A stretch of DNA of 64,000 bases from Aliivibrio finisterrensis_A (GCF_004167675.1 NZ_SEZQ01000005.1); one strand, 5' to 3'. Counted from the stretch's first letter, positions 1 through 8,735 are shown. Made by a program: numbers and translations. Notes: generated by a model not told the origin, from the letters alone.

Positions 1-120
1 TTACTCACCCGTCCGCCGCTCGTCAGCAAATTAGCAAGCTAATTTCTGTTACCGCTCGACTTGCATGTGTTAGGCCTGCCGCCAGCGTTCAATCTGAGCC
101 ATGATCAAACTCTTCAATTA
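1..120 (-). rRNA. rrs: 16S ribosomal RNA, 5' end (partial)
   Basis: The reverse complement begins TAATTGAAGAGTTTGATC and continues with the universally conserved 5' end of bacterial 16S rRNA (8F primer region, then GCTCAGATTGAACGCTGGCG). Only about the first 120 nt are inside the window; the gene runs off the left edge. It is the first gene of an rrn operon that lies downstream of, and in the same direction as, clpB. The mature 5' end is placed by alignment to the E. coli 16S start from memory and could be off by a base or two. Confidence 0.97.
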
Positions 121-307
121 AAGTTTTTGGTTTGCTTCAGCAGAAACAAAACCGGCTCAATGATTAATACTGATTGTTACATAAAAGTAATTTTGTGTAG
201 TCACTCAGTTCATTGATTATTTTGTTTATCATCACTTCGAAAAGTGAAAACAAACTAGTGATTATCAACTCACAAGTGCCCACACAGATTAATAGGTTTC
301 AAATTTT

Positions 308-316
308 TAAAGAGCA
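308..316 (-). promoter_or_regulatory. rrn leader boxA (antitermination signal)
   Basis: The minus strand reads TGCTCTTTAAAAATTT here, matching the boxA core TGCTCTTTAA of rRNA leaders that loads the NusB/NusE antitermination complex. It lies between the rrn promoters and the 16S 5' end, as expected. Confidence 0.85.
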
Positions 317-362
317 AACTTCAAATTTCAAGCCTTTCGACTTTCTCTTGAAGCGGACGGTT

Positions 363-390
363 ATAATAGTGATTTAAAATAATGTGTCAA
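363..390 (-). promoter_or_regulatory. rrn promoter P2
   Basis: On the minus strand a perfect -35 TTGACA (385-390) is followed after 16 bp by -10 TATTAT (363-368), then a C/G-containing discriminator (AACCGTCC). It lies about 240 bp upstream of the 16S start, the usual place for the second rrn promoter. Confidence 0.8.
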
Positions 391-476
391 GCACAAAATT
401 AAACTAAATAACTAAGCTAACCTCACTAACTACTTATTGTTGATTTAACTCAACAACTCCGTGTCAGTGAGGCGGC

Positions 477-504
477 ATTATAGAGAGTCTTTCATTTCAT
501 GCAA
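477..504 (-). promoter_or_regulatory. rrn promoter P1
   Basis: On the minus strand -35 TTGCAT (499-504), a 16-bp spacer and a perfect -10 TATAAT (477-482) are followed by the GC-rich discriminator GCCGCC. Such discriminators are typical of stringently controlled rrn P1 promoters. It lies only about 70 bp downstream of the clpB stop codon. The interval 391-574 between the two promoters and clpB holds no gene. Confidence 0.8.
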
Positions 505-574
505 CTGTTTTCGATGAAAAACATTAAAAACACGTTCAAGTGGTCACTTTTAATTCAGACTGCTTATTTACACA

Positions 575-3160
575 TCAAAAGTCGTCATTTTGAGTCGTAA
601 TCAATTGTCCATTCTTTACTTTAAGTTTAATCACTTCGCCTGTTCTTAGTTTTCCACTCAGTATATCCTGAGCTAGAGGGTTCTCTATATAAGTTTGAAT
701 TGCTCTTTTTAATGGCCTTGCTCCATAAACAGGATCAAATCCAGCTTCTGCAATTAAATTCAATGCATCGCTTGAAATCTCTAATTGGTAATCTTTTTCA
801 TTTAATCGTTTTTCCAAACGTTGTAGTTGTATAGAGGCAATATTCTTAATATGTTCTTGGCCTAACGGATGGAAAACAACGGTTTCATCAACTCGATTTA
901 AAAACTCAGGTCTAAAGTGCTGACCAACAACTTCCATTACCAACGCTTTAATTCCCTCATAATCTAGCTCTCCAAAATGTTGCTGGATTTTATCTGAGCC
1001 TAAATTAGAGGTCATAATGATCACGGTATTTTTAAAATCTACCGTTCGACCTTGACCATCAGTGAGTCGACCATCATCCAAGACTTGCAAAAGTATATTG
1101 AATACATCTGGATGTGCTTTCTCTACTTCATCAAGTAATAAGACCGAGTAAGGTTTACGTCTAACCGCTTCAGTTAAATACCCACCTTCTTCATATCCAA
1201 CATATCCTGGAGGAGCGCCAACTAATCGAGCGACTGAATGTTTTTCCATAAACTCCGACATATCAATACGGACCATCGCATCTTCACTATCGAACATAAA
1301 GTTAGCTAATGATTTACAAAGTTCAGTTTTACCTACACCCGTTGGACCTAAAAATAAAAATGACCCTATTGGGCGGTTAGGATCAGAAAGCCCAGCTCGG
1401 CTGCGTCGAATGGCATTGGATACCGCTTCAACCGCTTCTCCTTGTCCTATAACTCGCTTATGTAGTTCACCTTCCATCTTTAATAGCTTATCTCTTTCCC
1501 CTTCAAGCATTTTATTAACAGGTATGCCCGTTTGACGAGAAAGAACCTCTGCGATTTCACTGTCTGTTACTTTATTCTTTAATAAGCTCATCTCTTGCAT
1601 TTCAGCTTGAGCGGCTAGATCCAATAGCTTTTCTAACTCTGGAATGCGCCCATATTGCAATTCAGACATACGATTCAAATCGCCCGCACGTCGAGCTATG
1701 TCCATATTGCTTCTTGCTGTATCTAACTCTGTTTTTATATGCTGAGTTCCAGAAAGTGCTGCTTTTTCTGCTTTCCAAACTTCTTCTAGTTCAGAGTAAT
1801 CTCGCTCTTTCTCTCTTAATTCAAGATTTAATGAGTCTAAACGTTTTAAGCTAGCATCATCACTCTCTTTAACTAAGGCTTGTTGCTCTATTTTTAGCTG
1901 GATAATTTTACGATCAAGTTTATCTAGTGATTCAGGCTTAGAATCGATTTCCATTCGAATACTCGATGCGGCTTCATCGATCAAATCAATTGCCTTATCC
2001 GGTAATTGTCTGTCAGATATATAGCGATGAGACAATGTCGCTGCTGCCACAATTGCAGGATCGGTAATTTCAACGTGATGATGAATTTCATAACGCTCTT
2101 TCAATCCACGTAGGATAGCGATGGTATCTTCTACTGTAGGCTCATCCACTAAGACCTTTTGGAATCTTCGCTCTAATGCTGGATCCTTCTCTATATATTG
2201 ACGATATTCATCAAGAGTTGTTGCACCGACGCAATGCAGATCACCACGAGCTAAAGCTGGTTTAAGCATATTTCCAGCATCCATTGAGCCTTCACCTTTA
2301 CCAGCACCAACCATGGTATGAACTTCATCAATAAAGAGGATGATATTACCTTCTTCTTTTGCAAGCTCATTTAAAACCGCTTTTAATCGCTCTTCAAATT
2401 CACCGCGAAATTTAGCACCAGCTACTAGCGCGCCAATATCTAAAGACAATACTCTTTTATGCTTTAGCCCTTCAGGCACTTCACCATTAATAATGCGTTG
2501 AGCTAAACCTTCAACAATGGCTGTTTTGCCAACACCTGGCTGACCAATAATGACTGGGTTGTTTTTAGTTCGTCTTTGAAGAACCTGAATTGTCCTACGT
2601 ATTTCATCATCACGCCCAATAACAGGATCAAGCTTGCCTTGCTCTGCTCGCTCAGTAAGGTCTACAGTAAATTTCTCTAATGCTTGGCGTTTTTCTTCAG
2701 CATTTTGATCATTTACTTTCTCACCACCACGGATCTCATCAATAGATTTTGAGATCTTCGCTTCAGTAAGCCCAAGTTCTTTAAATAAATTACCTAGTGG
2801 TCCTTTATCTTCGATAGCTGCAAGCATGAATATTTCAGATGAAATATAAGCATCTTTTCGTTGTTGAGCGATTTTGTCACACAGATTAAAAATAACGCCC
2901 ATGTTTGATGACAATTGTACGTCACCACCAATGCCTGTGACTTTTGGGGCTTTGTCTAGAATTTCAGATAGCTTAGAACGAAGTTGGGTTACATCAATAT
3001 TAAGTAATGTCAGTAGTGGCCTAATTGTGCTGCCATCTTGATTTAAGAGAGCAACCATTAGATGAGTTGGCTCGATATATTGATGATCTTGACCCAATGC
3101 TAATGACTGAGCATCTGAAATGGCGATTTGAAATTTACTGGTAAATCGATCTAAACGCAT
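575..3160 (-). CDS. clpB: ATP-dependent disaggregase ClpB
   Basis: Hsp100 AAA+ chaperone that works with DnaK/DnaJ to pull polypeptides out of cytoplasmic aggregates through the central pore of a hexamer. The 861-aa product has the full ClpB layout: Clp N-domain (about 1-145), first AAA+ module with Walker A GQPGVGKT near residue 206, a coiled-coil middle domain (about 410-525) and a second AAA+ module with GPTGVGKT near residue 605. There is no ClpP-binding tripeptide loop, as expected for ClpB. The start codon follows an AGGAG ribosome site. It is preceded by a sigma32-like promoter and followed by the rrn operon on the same strand. Length is typical of the family. Confidence 0.98.
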   Translation of the reverse strand: MRLDRFTSKFQIAISDAQSLALGQDHQYIEPTHLMVALLNQDGSTIRPLLTLLNIDVTQLRSKLSEILDKAPKVTGIGGDVQLSSNMGVIFNLCDKIAQQRKDAYISSEIFMLAAIEDKGPLGNLFKELGLTEAKISKSIDEIRGGEKVNDQNAEEKRQALEKFTVDLTERAEQGKLDPVIGRDDEIRRTIQVLQRRTKNNPVIIGQPGVGKTAIVEGLAQRIINGEVPEGLKHKRVLSLDIGALVAGAKFRGEFEERLKAVLNELAKEEGNIILFIDEVHTMVGAGKGEGSMDAGNMLKPALARGDLHCVGATTLDEYRQYIEKDPALERRFQKVLVDEPTVEDTIAILRGLKERYEIHHHVEITDPAIVAAATLSHRYISDRQLPDKAIDLIDEAASSIRMEIDSKPESLDKLDRKIIQLKIEQQALVKESDDASLKRLDSLNLELREKERDYSELEEVWKAEKAALSGTQHIKTELDTARSNMDIARRAGDLNRMSELQYGRIPELEKLLDLAAQAEMQEMSLLKNKVTDSEIAEVLSRQTGIPVNKMLEGERDKLLKMEGELHKRVIGQGEAVEAVSNAIRRSRAGLSDPNRPIGSFLFLGPTGVGKTELCKSLANFMFDSEDAMVRIDMSEFMEKHSVARLVGAPPGYVGYEEGGYLTEAVRRKPYSVLLLDEVEKAHPDVFNILLQVLDDGRLTDGQGRTVDFKNTVIIMTSNLGSDKIQQHFGELDYEGIKALVMEVVGQHFRPEFLNRVDETVVFHPLGQEHIKNIASIQLQRLEKRLNEKDYQLEISSDALNLIAEAGFDPVYGARPLKRAIQTYIENPLAQDILSGKLRTGEVIKLKVKNGQLITTQNDDF

Positions 3161-3201
3161 AACCCTCTCCTAGAGAAGAAAAGTAAGTAACTATTACTTC
3201 T

Positions 3202-3231
3202 TAAATGGGGTTTAGTGCTGGAGAAATCAAC
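3202..3231 (-). promoter_or_regulatory. sigma32 (RpoH) heat-shock promoter for clpB
   Basis: On the minus strand GTTGATT (3225-3231), a 14-bp spacer and CCCCATTTA (3202-3210) match the RpoH consensus CTTGAAA-N13-15-CCCCATNTA. The -10 is essentially perfect and the -35 is weaker. It sits 42 bp upstream of the clpB ATG, in the gap after pgeF, so clpB can be induced by heat independently of the rluD-pgeF transcript. Confidence 0.8.
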
Positions 3232-3255
3232 TAATGGAAGAGGAAATAAAAAGGA

Positions 3256-3987
3256 TTATTCAAACCAAATTAAGGTTGCTTGACGACCAGTTTTTCCCTC
3301 TTTTCGATAAGAGAAAAATTGTTCTGTATTTGAATAAGTACACAGATTTGAGTAATAAACCTCTTGAACACCGACGCTCTGTAGACGCTGAGTAGCAAGT
3401 AGCTCTAAATTAGCTAACCATTTATTATGGTTATGACTTGGTGTAAACGCATTTATCGCTTGAGGATCTTTATCGCAAAATTGTTGTTTAACTTCATCAC
3501 CAACTTCAAATGCTGTAGGACCAATGGCTGGTCCACACCATGCAACAAGTTCAGTAGAAGAAAAATGATTTACTGTATTTTCTAAAATACCATCAAGAAG
3601 GCCGCGCCATCCGGCATGAGCTGCCGCTACTTCTGTTCCTTCTTTATTGCAAATTACAACAGGCAAACAATCTGCTGTCATGACACAACATACTTGATTC
3701 GCTGTATTTGTATATGCCGCATCAACAGAAGGAGGGCTCACTGAATCTGAATTAGGAAGAGTAATGACTTTTGTCGAATGGATTTGATTTAACCACGTTG
3801 GTGCAGTCGGTAACTGCGCCAACGTAATCAGTTTTTCACGATTGAGCACAACATCATTGTGATTGTCACCAACATGGTCACCTAAATTTAAACTCGAAAA
3901 TGGGGCTTTAGATACACCATTCAAACGAGTCGTACTAACTACGTTAATATTTTTAGGAGCAGACCATTTTGGTAACAATAACGACAT
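3256..3987 (-). CDS. pgeF: Peptidoglycan editing factor PgeF (YfiH, laccase-domain family)
   Basis: A 243-aa DUF152/YfiH protein. The family is annotated as multicopper polyphenol oxidase-like; E. coli YfiH/PgeF is reported to prevent misincorporation of amino acids such as serine into muropeptides. The metal-binding signature is present: His70 (QIHS), Cys107 (TADCLP) and His124 (AHAGWRG). Its ATG directly abuts the rluD stop codon, so the two genes are surely co-transcribed and probably translationally coupled. E. coli has the same rluD-yfiH-clpB order. Confidence 0.92.
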   Translation of the reverse strand: MSLLLPKWSAPKNINVVSTTRLNGVSKAPFSSLNLGDHVGDNHNDVVLNREKLITLAQLPTAPTWLNQIHSTKVITLPNSDSVSPPSVDAAYTNTANQVCCVMTADCLPVVICNKEGTEVAAAHAGWRGLLDGILENTVNHFSSTELVAWCGPAIGPTAFEVGDEVKQQFCDKDPQAINAFTPSHNHNKWLANLELLATQRLQSVGVQEVYYSNLCTYSNTEQFFSYRKEGKTGRQATLIWFE

Positions 3988-4962
3988 TTAATACTCGTCC
4001 TCATGCAATAAACGCTCATCATCACGTAATGCTTGAGATAAAGCGATCATGTCATCAGGGATTGGCGCATGAAACTCCATAACCTCACCGGTCACTGGAT
4101 GATCAAAACGCAGCATTGCCGCATGAAGTGCTTGACGATCAAATCCTCGGATCATGTCAATTAACTCCTGTGACGCACCTTTAGGGATACGAGCACGACC
4201 ACCATAAGCAGTATCACCGACTAGTGGATGCTGTAGATAAGACATGTGCACACGAATTTGGTGAGTACGGCCTGTTTCAAGACGTAAACGTAAACGAGTA
4301 TGAATTCGGAAATGCTCAGCAACACGGTAATGTGTTACAGCATCTTTACCTAATTCATGAACTGCCATTAACGTACGCTTTTGAGGGTGACGTCCGATTG
4401 GTTTTTCAATCATACCGCCTGCCGTCATACGACCTAATACTACCGCCTCGTATTCACGAGTGATCTTACGTTTTTGTAGCGCACGGACCAAACGCGTTTG
4501 AGCTGGAACTGTTTTCGCAACAACCATTAATCCAGTCGTATCTTTATCTAAACGGTGAACAATACCTGCACGAGGTACCTCAGCAATGTTTGGATAATGG
4601 AATAATAACGCATTTAATACTGTGCCATCTGGTGTACCAGCACCTGGATGAACCACAAAATCGCGAGGTTTATTGATAACTAATAAATCATCATCTTCAT
4701 AAACAATATCAAGCGGAATGTCTTGAGCTAACCAACGCTCTTCATCTTCTAATTCTGCTTTAACTGTGATCTCTTCACCGCCCATCATTTTTAAGCGAGC
4801 TTTAGTGATCACTTCACCATTAACGGTTATTTTACCCGCTAGTAGCCATTCTTTAATGCGTGAACGAGAAAAATCAGAAAACAACTCTGCTGCAGCTTGA
4901 TCTAAACGCTGGCCTAATTGACTTTCTTTTACTGTACTTGTTAACTCTATTTGTTGTGCCAT
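3988..4962 (-). CDS. rluD: 23S rRNA pseudouridine synthase RluD
   Basis: Makes pseudouridines 1911/1915/1917 in helix 69 of 23S rRNA, important for ribosome assembly and release-factor function. The 324-aa product has an N-terminal S4 RNA-binding domain (about 18-75) and a RluA-family catalytic domain. The signature HRLDKDTTG contains the catalytic Asp139. Length matches E. coli RluD. It is divergent from bamD and the first gene of a rluD-pgeF unit. Confidence 0.97.
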   Translation of the reverse strand: MAQQIELTSTVKESQLGQRLDQAAAELFSDFSRSRIKEWLLAGKITVNGEVITKARLKMMGGEEITVKAELEDEERWLAQDIPLDIVYEDDDLLVINKPRDFVVHPGAGTPDGTVLNALLFHYPNIAEVPRAGIVHRLDKDTTGLMVVAKTVPAQTRLVRALQKRKITREYEAVVLGRMTAGGMIEKPIGRHPQKRTLMAVHELGKDAVTHYRVAEHFRIHTRLRLRLETGRTHQIRVHMSYLQHPLVGDTAYGGRARIPKGASQELIDMIRGFDRQALHAAMLRFDHPVTGEVMEFHAPIPDDMIALSQALRDDERLLHEDEY

Positions 4963-5124
4963 ATCGAACTTTTTTTAAATTAGTGGTACTAATTACCAAA
5001 CAAATACATCATATTTGGTATCATCAACACTGTAAGTGAAATAAACTATCGACCATTGTATCTGTTAACGACGCATTTCGTAATGGATAACTTCAGTTTT
5101 TTTAGTCAAGGATCATTTTCAAGC

Positions 5125-5850
5125 ATGAAACGCTTAACACTTTCTTCATTATTAGCCGTATCTTTACTGGTTGGTTGCTCAAGCAGTGATGATGTTATCC
5201 CTGATATCCCACCATCAGAATTATACGCTCAAGCCCAAGAGTCTCTACAAGCGGGTAATTGGACAAGCGCAACAGAACGTCTTGAAGCACTCGACTCTCG
5301 CTACCCTTTTGGTGCTTACTCCGAACAAGTTCAGCTCGACCTTATCTATGTATATTATAAAAATGATGATCTTGCATTAGGTTTAGCAACCATAGAACGC
5401 TTTAATCGTCTAAACCCAACGCACCCTAAAGCTGATTGGGTATTATATATGCGCGGTCTAACGCATATGGCTCAAGACCGTAGCTTTATGCATGATTTAT
5501 TTAGAGTCGATCGTTCAGATCGAGATCCAGAACCTGCGCGTGCGGCATTTAAAGATTTTAAACGCTTATTAGAACGCTACCCTGATAGTCTATATGCAGA
5601 AGATGCTCAGACTCGCATGTTTGCCTTGAAAAATCGCTTAGCTGATTATGAATTAGCAACCGCTGATTTTTATCTTCGCCGTGAGGCATGGATTTCAGCC
5701 ATTAATCGTAGCCAAGAATTGCAACGAACCTACCCTGATACTGAAGCTGCGAGAAAGTCATTAACCATTATGTTAGCGGCTTATAAGGAATTGAAATTAG
5801 AAGATGCTATTGCTCGTACAGAAGAGCTTATTGCCTTGAATCCTCAGTAA
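5125..5850 (+). CDS. bamD: Outer membrane assembly lipoprotein BamD
   Basis: Essential lipoprotein of the BAM complex that inserts beta-barrel proteins into the outer membrane; it scaffolds BamA, BamC and BamE from the periplasmic face. I start the gene at the internal ATG of MKRLTLSS because it gives a proper signal peptide with lipobox L-V-G-C (Cys18) and follows an AAGGAT ribosome site; the frame is open 69 bp further upstream. The 241-aa product contains TPR-like repeats. It is divergent from rluD, a layout conserved in enterics and vibrios, and is followed by its own terminator. Confidence 0.96.
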   Translation: MKRLTLSSLLAVSLLVGCSSSDDVIPDIPPSELYAQAQESLQAGNWTSATERLEALDSRYPFGAYSEQVQLDLIYVYYKNDDLALGLATIERFNRLNPTHPKADWVLYMRGLTHMAQDRSFMHDLFRVDRSDRDPEPARAAFKDFKRLLERYPDSLYAEDAQTRMFALKNRLADYELATADFYLRREAWISAINRSQELQRTYPDTEAARKSLTIMLAAYKELKLEDAIARTEELIALNPQ

Positions 5851-5865
5851 CTTATCAATTAGAAA

Positions 5866-5904
5866 ACAAAAAACCGAACCTTAAAAGAAGGCTCGGTTTT
5901 TTTA
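5866..5904 (+). terminator. Intrinsic terminator of bamD
   Basis: AACCGAACCTT ... AAGGCTCGGTT forms an 11-bp stem with one A-C mismatch, followed by a run of seven T. It lies 16 bp after the bamD stop. Confidence 0.85.
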
Positions 5905-6129
5905 TGTCTGATATTTAACAAAGGATATGATCAAGTTCAAAAAACGGATGAGATTAAAAAATAACCATTAGAAACAAAAGGTTGAACTTAATCCCTAAAA
6001 ACGAATGTTTTCAGTAATCAACCCTTTCAATCTACCTACTTTGGTCAATTCATCAAGTTTTTTTTCAATATAATTTCTCAGGCCTTGTTTGAGATCACAT
6101 CAACATATCTAATTGGAAACACTATTAAG

Positions 6130-6175
6130 AATGGTGATCTAGATCACTTTATTTTTCACTCTGGATCCGTAATCT
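6130..6175 (+). promoter_or_regulatory. CRP operator and class II promoter of raiA
   Basis: The perfect palindrome GTGATCTAGATCAC (6134-6147) is the core of the ideal CRP site; only the flanking T/A positions deviate. A TAATCT -10 element lies at 6170-6175. If transcription starts at 6182, the operator centre falls at -41.5, the classical class II activator position overlapping -35. No good -35 exists, as expected for a CRP-dependent promoter. The rest of the 5905-6129 interval shows only an imperfect AAAGGTTGA/TCAACCCTTT inverted repeat and no gene. Confidence 0.82.
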
Positions 6176-6214
6176 GAGTACATGCCAAACGGGGCAAGAG
6201 AGAGGAAAATCAAT

Positions 6215-6577
6215 ATGAAAGTAGAAATCACTGGTAACAACATCGACATCACTCCAGGCATCCGTGAACGTATTGAAGGGAAGTTTAAAAAACTAGAAGA
6301 CAAAAGAAACCTAGACATTATTGGACGTCACGCTAGCGTTACAAAACGCGCAAATGGTAAACATAAGGTAGAAGCACAGGCGACTATCGCTGGTGGCAAA
6401 GTTGCCGCATCAGCCGAACAAGAAGATCTATTTGGTGCAATTAGAGAGATGTACCAAAAACTAGAACGCCAACTAGATAAGCTACAGCATAAAGGCGAAG
6501 CTCGTCGAGCAACACACGCTCAAGCTCCTGTAATTGAAGAGCCAGAAGTTGACTTAGAAGAGGAATACGAACAGTAA
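6215..6577 (+). CDS. raiA: Ribosome-associated inhibitor RaiA (HPF/YfiA family)
   Basis: Binds the 30S decoding region of idle ribosomes, blocks tRNA binding and stabilises 70S ribosomes in stationary phase or cold. I use the ATG of MKVEITGNN, 7 bp after an AGAGGAAA ribosome site; the frame stays open 33 bp upstream. The 120-aa product is the short HPF type with an acidic C-terminal tail (EEPEVDLEEEYEQ), as in YfiA/RaiA rather than Hpf. It stands alone behind a CRP-type promoter and ahead of pheA, as in enterics. Confidence 0.94.
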   Translation: MKVEITGNNIDITPGIRERIEGKFKKLEDKRNLDIIGRHASVTKRANGKHKVEAQATIAGGKVAASAEQEDLFGAIREMYQKLERQLDKLQHKGEARRATHAQAPVIEEPEVDLEEEYEQ

Positions 6578-6604
6578 TTAAATCGTCAACTCAAACGTTT
6601 TCTG

Positions 6605-6634
6605 AAACAGCGCTCATTTGAGCGCTGTTTTTTC
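6605..6634 (+). terminator. Intrinsic terminator of raiA
   Basis: AAACAGCGCTCA-TT-TGAGCGCTGTTT is a perfect 12-bp stem followed by T-rich sequence. It ends exactly where the pheA -35 begins, separating the two transcripts. Confidence 0.9.
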
Positions 6635-6663
6635 TTGACGCAAACTTATCGATTCCTTATTGT
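6635..6663 (+). promoter_or_regulatory. pheA promoter
   Basis: TTGACG (6635-6640), 17-bp spacer, TATTGT (6658-6663). The expected start site is about 28 nt from the pheA ATG. That leaves no room for a pheL-type attenuator peptide. Confidence 0.7.
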
Positions 6664-6697
6664 GAATTAACTCTTAATTTACTAGGTTTGCATATTC

Positions 6698-7873
6698 ATG
6701 ACTGATACCCGCTATTCTCTGGATGAGATCCGTTTACGCCTTAATGAGCTTGATAATGAGCTATTAACTCTTTTTTCTGAGCGCCGTAAACTCAGTCTTG
6801 AAGTCGCTAAAAGTAAAGTTCAAACATCAAAGCCTGTTCGTGATCCAAAGCGTGAACAACAATTATTGGTTAAGCTAATAGAAAATGGTAAGGCATTCGA
6901 TCTTGATGCTTATTATATTACTCAGCTGTTCCACACCATTATTGAAGACTCCGTTCTACTTCAACAAGAATACTTTCAAAATCTAGCAAACCCTGAATTA
7001 AGCAGAAAACCAATTGCACGAGTTGCCTATCTTGGCTCTAAAGGCTCTTACTCAAACTTAGCAAGTCGTCGTTACTTCAGTAAAAAGAACATTGAGCTTG
7101 CTGAATTAGGCTGTGAAAATTTTAGAGAAGTAATAAAAACAGTCGAATCAGGACATGCTGATTACGGCGTATTACCAATTGAAAACACAAGCTCAGGTTC
7201 AATAAACCAAGTTTATGATTTACTGCAACATACTAGCTTATATATTGTTGGTGAACTGACTCAACAGATAGATCATTGCTTATTAACCACCACAGAAACT
7301 TCTCTTGAATCGATTAAAACACTTTACTCTCATCCACAACCGCACGAACAATGCAGTGAGTTTTTAAATCGTTTAGATAATGTAGAGCTTATTTCATGCG
7401 CAAGTACTGCTGATGCAATGATTACAGTGAAAGAGCTAAATTCACCTGAAGTGGCTGCTATAGGTAACTCTGATAGTGGTAAACTGTATGGCCTTCAATC
7501 ATTAATCACCAACATATCAAACCAAACAGAAAATCAAACACGCTTTATTGTCGTAGCAAGAAAGCCAGTTGATGTGTCAGAACAGATCCCAGCAAAAACC
7601 ACGCTCATTATGTCAACCTCTCAAGATGCAGGTTCGTTAGTAGAGTCGCTATTAGTTCTTCGTAAATATGGAATTAATATGACAAAATTAGAATCTCGCC
7701 CAATTATGGGAAATCCTTGGGAAGAGATGTTCTATATTGATTTACAAGCACACTTAAAATCAGATGCAATGAGTGCTGCTATCGAAGAACTGACCTCGAT
7801 CACCCAATATCTAAAAGTTCTTGGTTGCTACCCTATTGAAAATGTAACGCCAACAACAATCCCTTTAACTTAA
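6698..7873 (+). CDS. pheA: Bifunctional chorismate mutase / prephenate dehydratase
   Basis: Converts chorismate to prephenate and then phenylpyruvate, the committed steps to phenylalanine. The 391-aa protein has an N-terminal AroQ-type chorismate mutase (about 1-95), a prephenate dehydratase domain (about 103-285, with the TRF motif in NQTRFIVVARK) and a C-terminal ACT domain with the ESRP phenylalanine-sensing motif. The usual GALV motif reads GSLV here. It has its own promoter downstream of the raiA terminator; yjjX follows after 14 bp and may share the transcript. Confidence 0.97.
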   Translation: MTDTRYSLDEIRLRLNELDNELLTLFSERRKLSLEVAKSKVQTSKPVRDPKREQQLLVKLIENGKAFDLDAYYITQLFHTIIEDSVLLQQEYFQNLANPELSRKPIARVAYLGSKGSYSNLASRRYFSKKNIELAELGCENFREVIKTVESGHADYGVLPIENTSSGSINQVYDLLQHTSLYIVGELTQQIDHCLLTTTETSLESIKTLYSHPQPHEQCSEFLNRLDNVELISCASTADAMITVKELNSPEVAAIGNSDSGKLYGLQSLITNISNQTENQTRFIVVARKPVDVSEQIPAKTTLIMSTSQDAGSLVESLLVLRKYGINMTKLESRPIMGNPWEEMFYIDLQAHLKSDAMSAAIEELTSITQYLKVLGCYPIENVTPTTIPLT

Positions 7874-7887
7874 TAATGAGGCATTGT

Positions 7888-8415
7888 ATGGATGTTATTA
7901 TTAGTTCATTAAATCCAGCAAAGATTAGTGCAGTAGAAGCAGCGTTCAATCAAGTGTTTCCAGATAGTGTATTTAACTTTATTGGTGTATCCGTTGATAG
8001 TGGCGTACCAGATCAGCCGATGAGTTGCATAGATACGAAGCAAGGCGCTATAAATAGAGTTAATAATGCAAAAATACAACATCCTAATGCTGAGTATTAT
8101 GTAGGCTTAGAAGCTGGTATAGAGGGAAATTCAACTTTTGCTTGGATGATTATTGATAATACTAAGCAAGTGGGAGAGTCTCGCTCATCAAGCTTGCCTC
8201 TTCCTCCTGCTGTGATTACAGCAGTAAATCAAGGAAAGGAGCTTGGTGATGTAATGGATGAACAATTTAATACTGATAATATTAAACAAAAAGGAGGGGC
8301 TATTGGTCTATTAACCAATAACCTACTAACAAGAAGTTCAGTCTATCAACAAGCGCTGATTCTTGCTCTTATTCCTTTTCTTCATCCTGAGCGCTTTTTT
8401 GAAGTAACGCCATAA
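7888..8415 (+). CDS. yjjX: Inosine/xanthosine triphosphatase YjjX
   Basis: House-cleaning NTPase that hydrolyses the non-canonical nucleotides ITP and XTP. The protein begins MDVIISSLNPAKISAV with the family's N-terminal SxNPxK nucleotide-binding motif and has the GLEAGIEG motif mid-protein. I chose the ATG at 7888 because a GAGG ribosome site ends 6 bp before it; an in-frame codon 12 bp upstream is less likely. Length is 175 aa against about 170 in E. coli. The 3' end overlaps the 3' end of trpR by 47 bp on the opposite strand, and the slt-trpR-yjjX neighbourhood matches enterics. Confidence 0.93.
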   Translation: MDVIISSLNPAKISAVEAAFNQVFPDSVFNFIGVSVDSGVPDQPMSCIDTKQGAINRVNNAKIQHPNAEYYVGLEAGIEGNSTFAWMIIDNTKQVGESRSSSLPLPPAVITAVNQGKELGDVMDEQFNTDNIKQKGGAIGLLTNNLLTRSSVYQQALILALIPFLHPERFFEVTP

Positions 8416-8686
8416 GCCATTCTTTTTCATCTTGAGTATGGCTTTTTAATTCATTTGAGCCTCGAGTGATCGTTGCTACTCCCACCCCTAATAACTGGCT
8501 AATTTGTCTTTGGCTTAACTCCCCTTGTAGCAACTCATGACATATATTCACTCGGGCAATTAATGCTTCACGTTCATCAGGCGTCATCAACATGGTTAAT
8601 AAAGATTGATGCTTATCTTGCTCTGCAGCATTCGCTATCAATGTCATCACCTGTGACCAATCTGAATATTTTGCTGAACCTGACAT
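8369..8686 (-). CDS. trpR: Trp operon repressor TrpR
   Basis: Tryptophan-dependent dimeric repressor of trp biosynthesis and aroH-type genes. The 105-aa product matches the TrpR fold, with the helix-turn-helix around QRQISQLLGVGVATITRGS. The start follows a GAGGAATTT ribosome site. It lies downstream of slt but is separated by a terminator hairpin, and is convergent with and overlapping yjjX. I could not find a clear TrpR operator in its short upstream region. Confidence 0.96.
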   Translation of the reverse strand: MSGSAKYSDWSQVMTLIANAAEQDKHQSLLTMLMTPDEREALIARVNICHELLQGELSQRQISQLLGVGVATITRGSNELKSHTQDEKEWLMALLQKSAQDEEKE

Positions 8687-8706
8687 AAATTCCTCATTAC
8701 ACTAAT

Positions 8707-8735
8707 AAAAAAGGGGACACTTAGGCCCCCTACTT
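8707..8735 (-). terminator. Terminator between slt and trpR
   Basis: On the minus strand GGGGGC-CTAAGT-GTCCCC forms a 6-bp GC stem (one G-U pair) followed by TTTTTT. It lies just after slt and before trpR, so trpR probably has its own promoter or receives only read-through. Confidence 0.75.

Noticed and set aside
505..574. Intrinsic terminator of clpB
   Set aside because: Only a 5-bp AAGTG/CACTT stem without a proper T tract was seen; not strong enough to call.
6664..6697. pheL-type leader peptide and attenuator before pheA
   Set aside because: Only about 28 nt separate the predicted start site from the pheA ATG, too little for a Phe-rich leader; the nearby hairpin (6605-6634) is upstream of the promoter.
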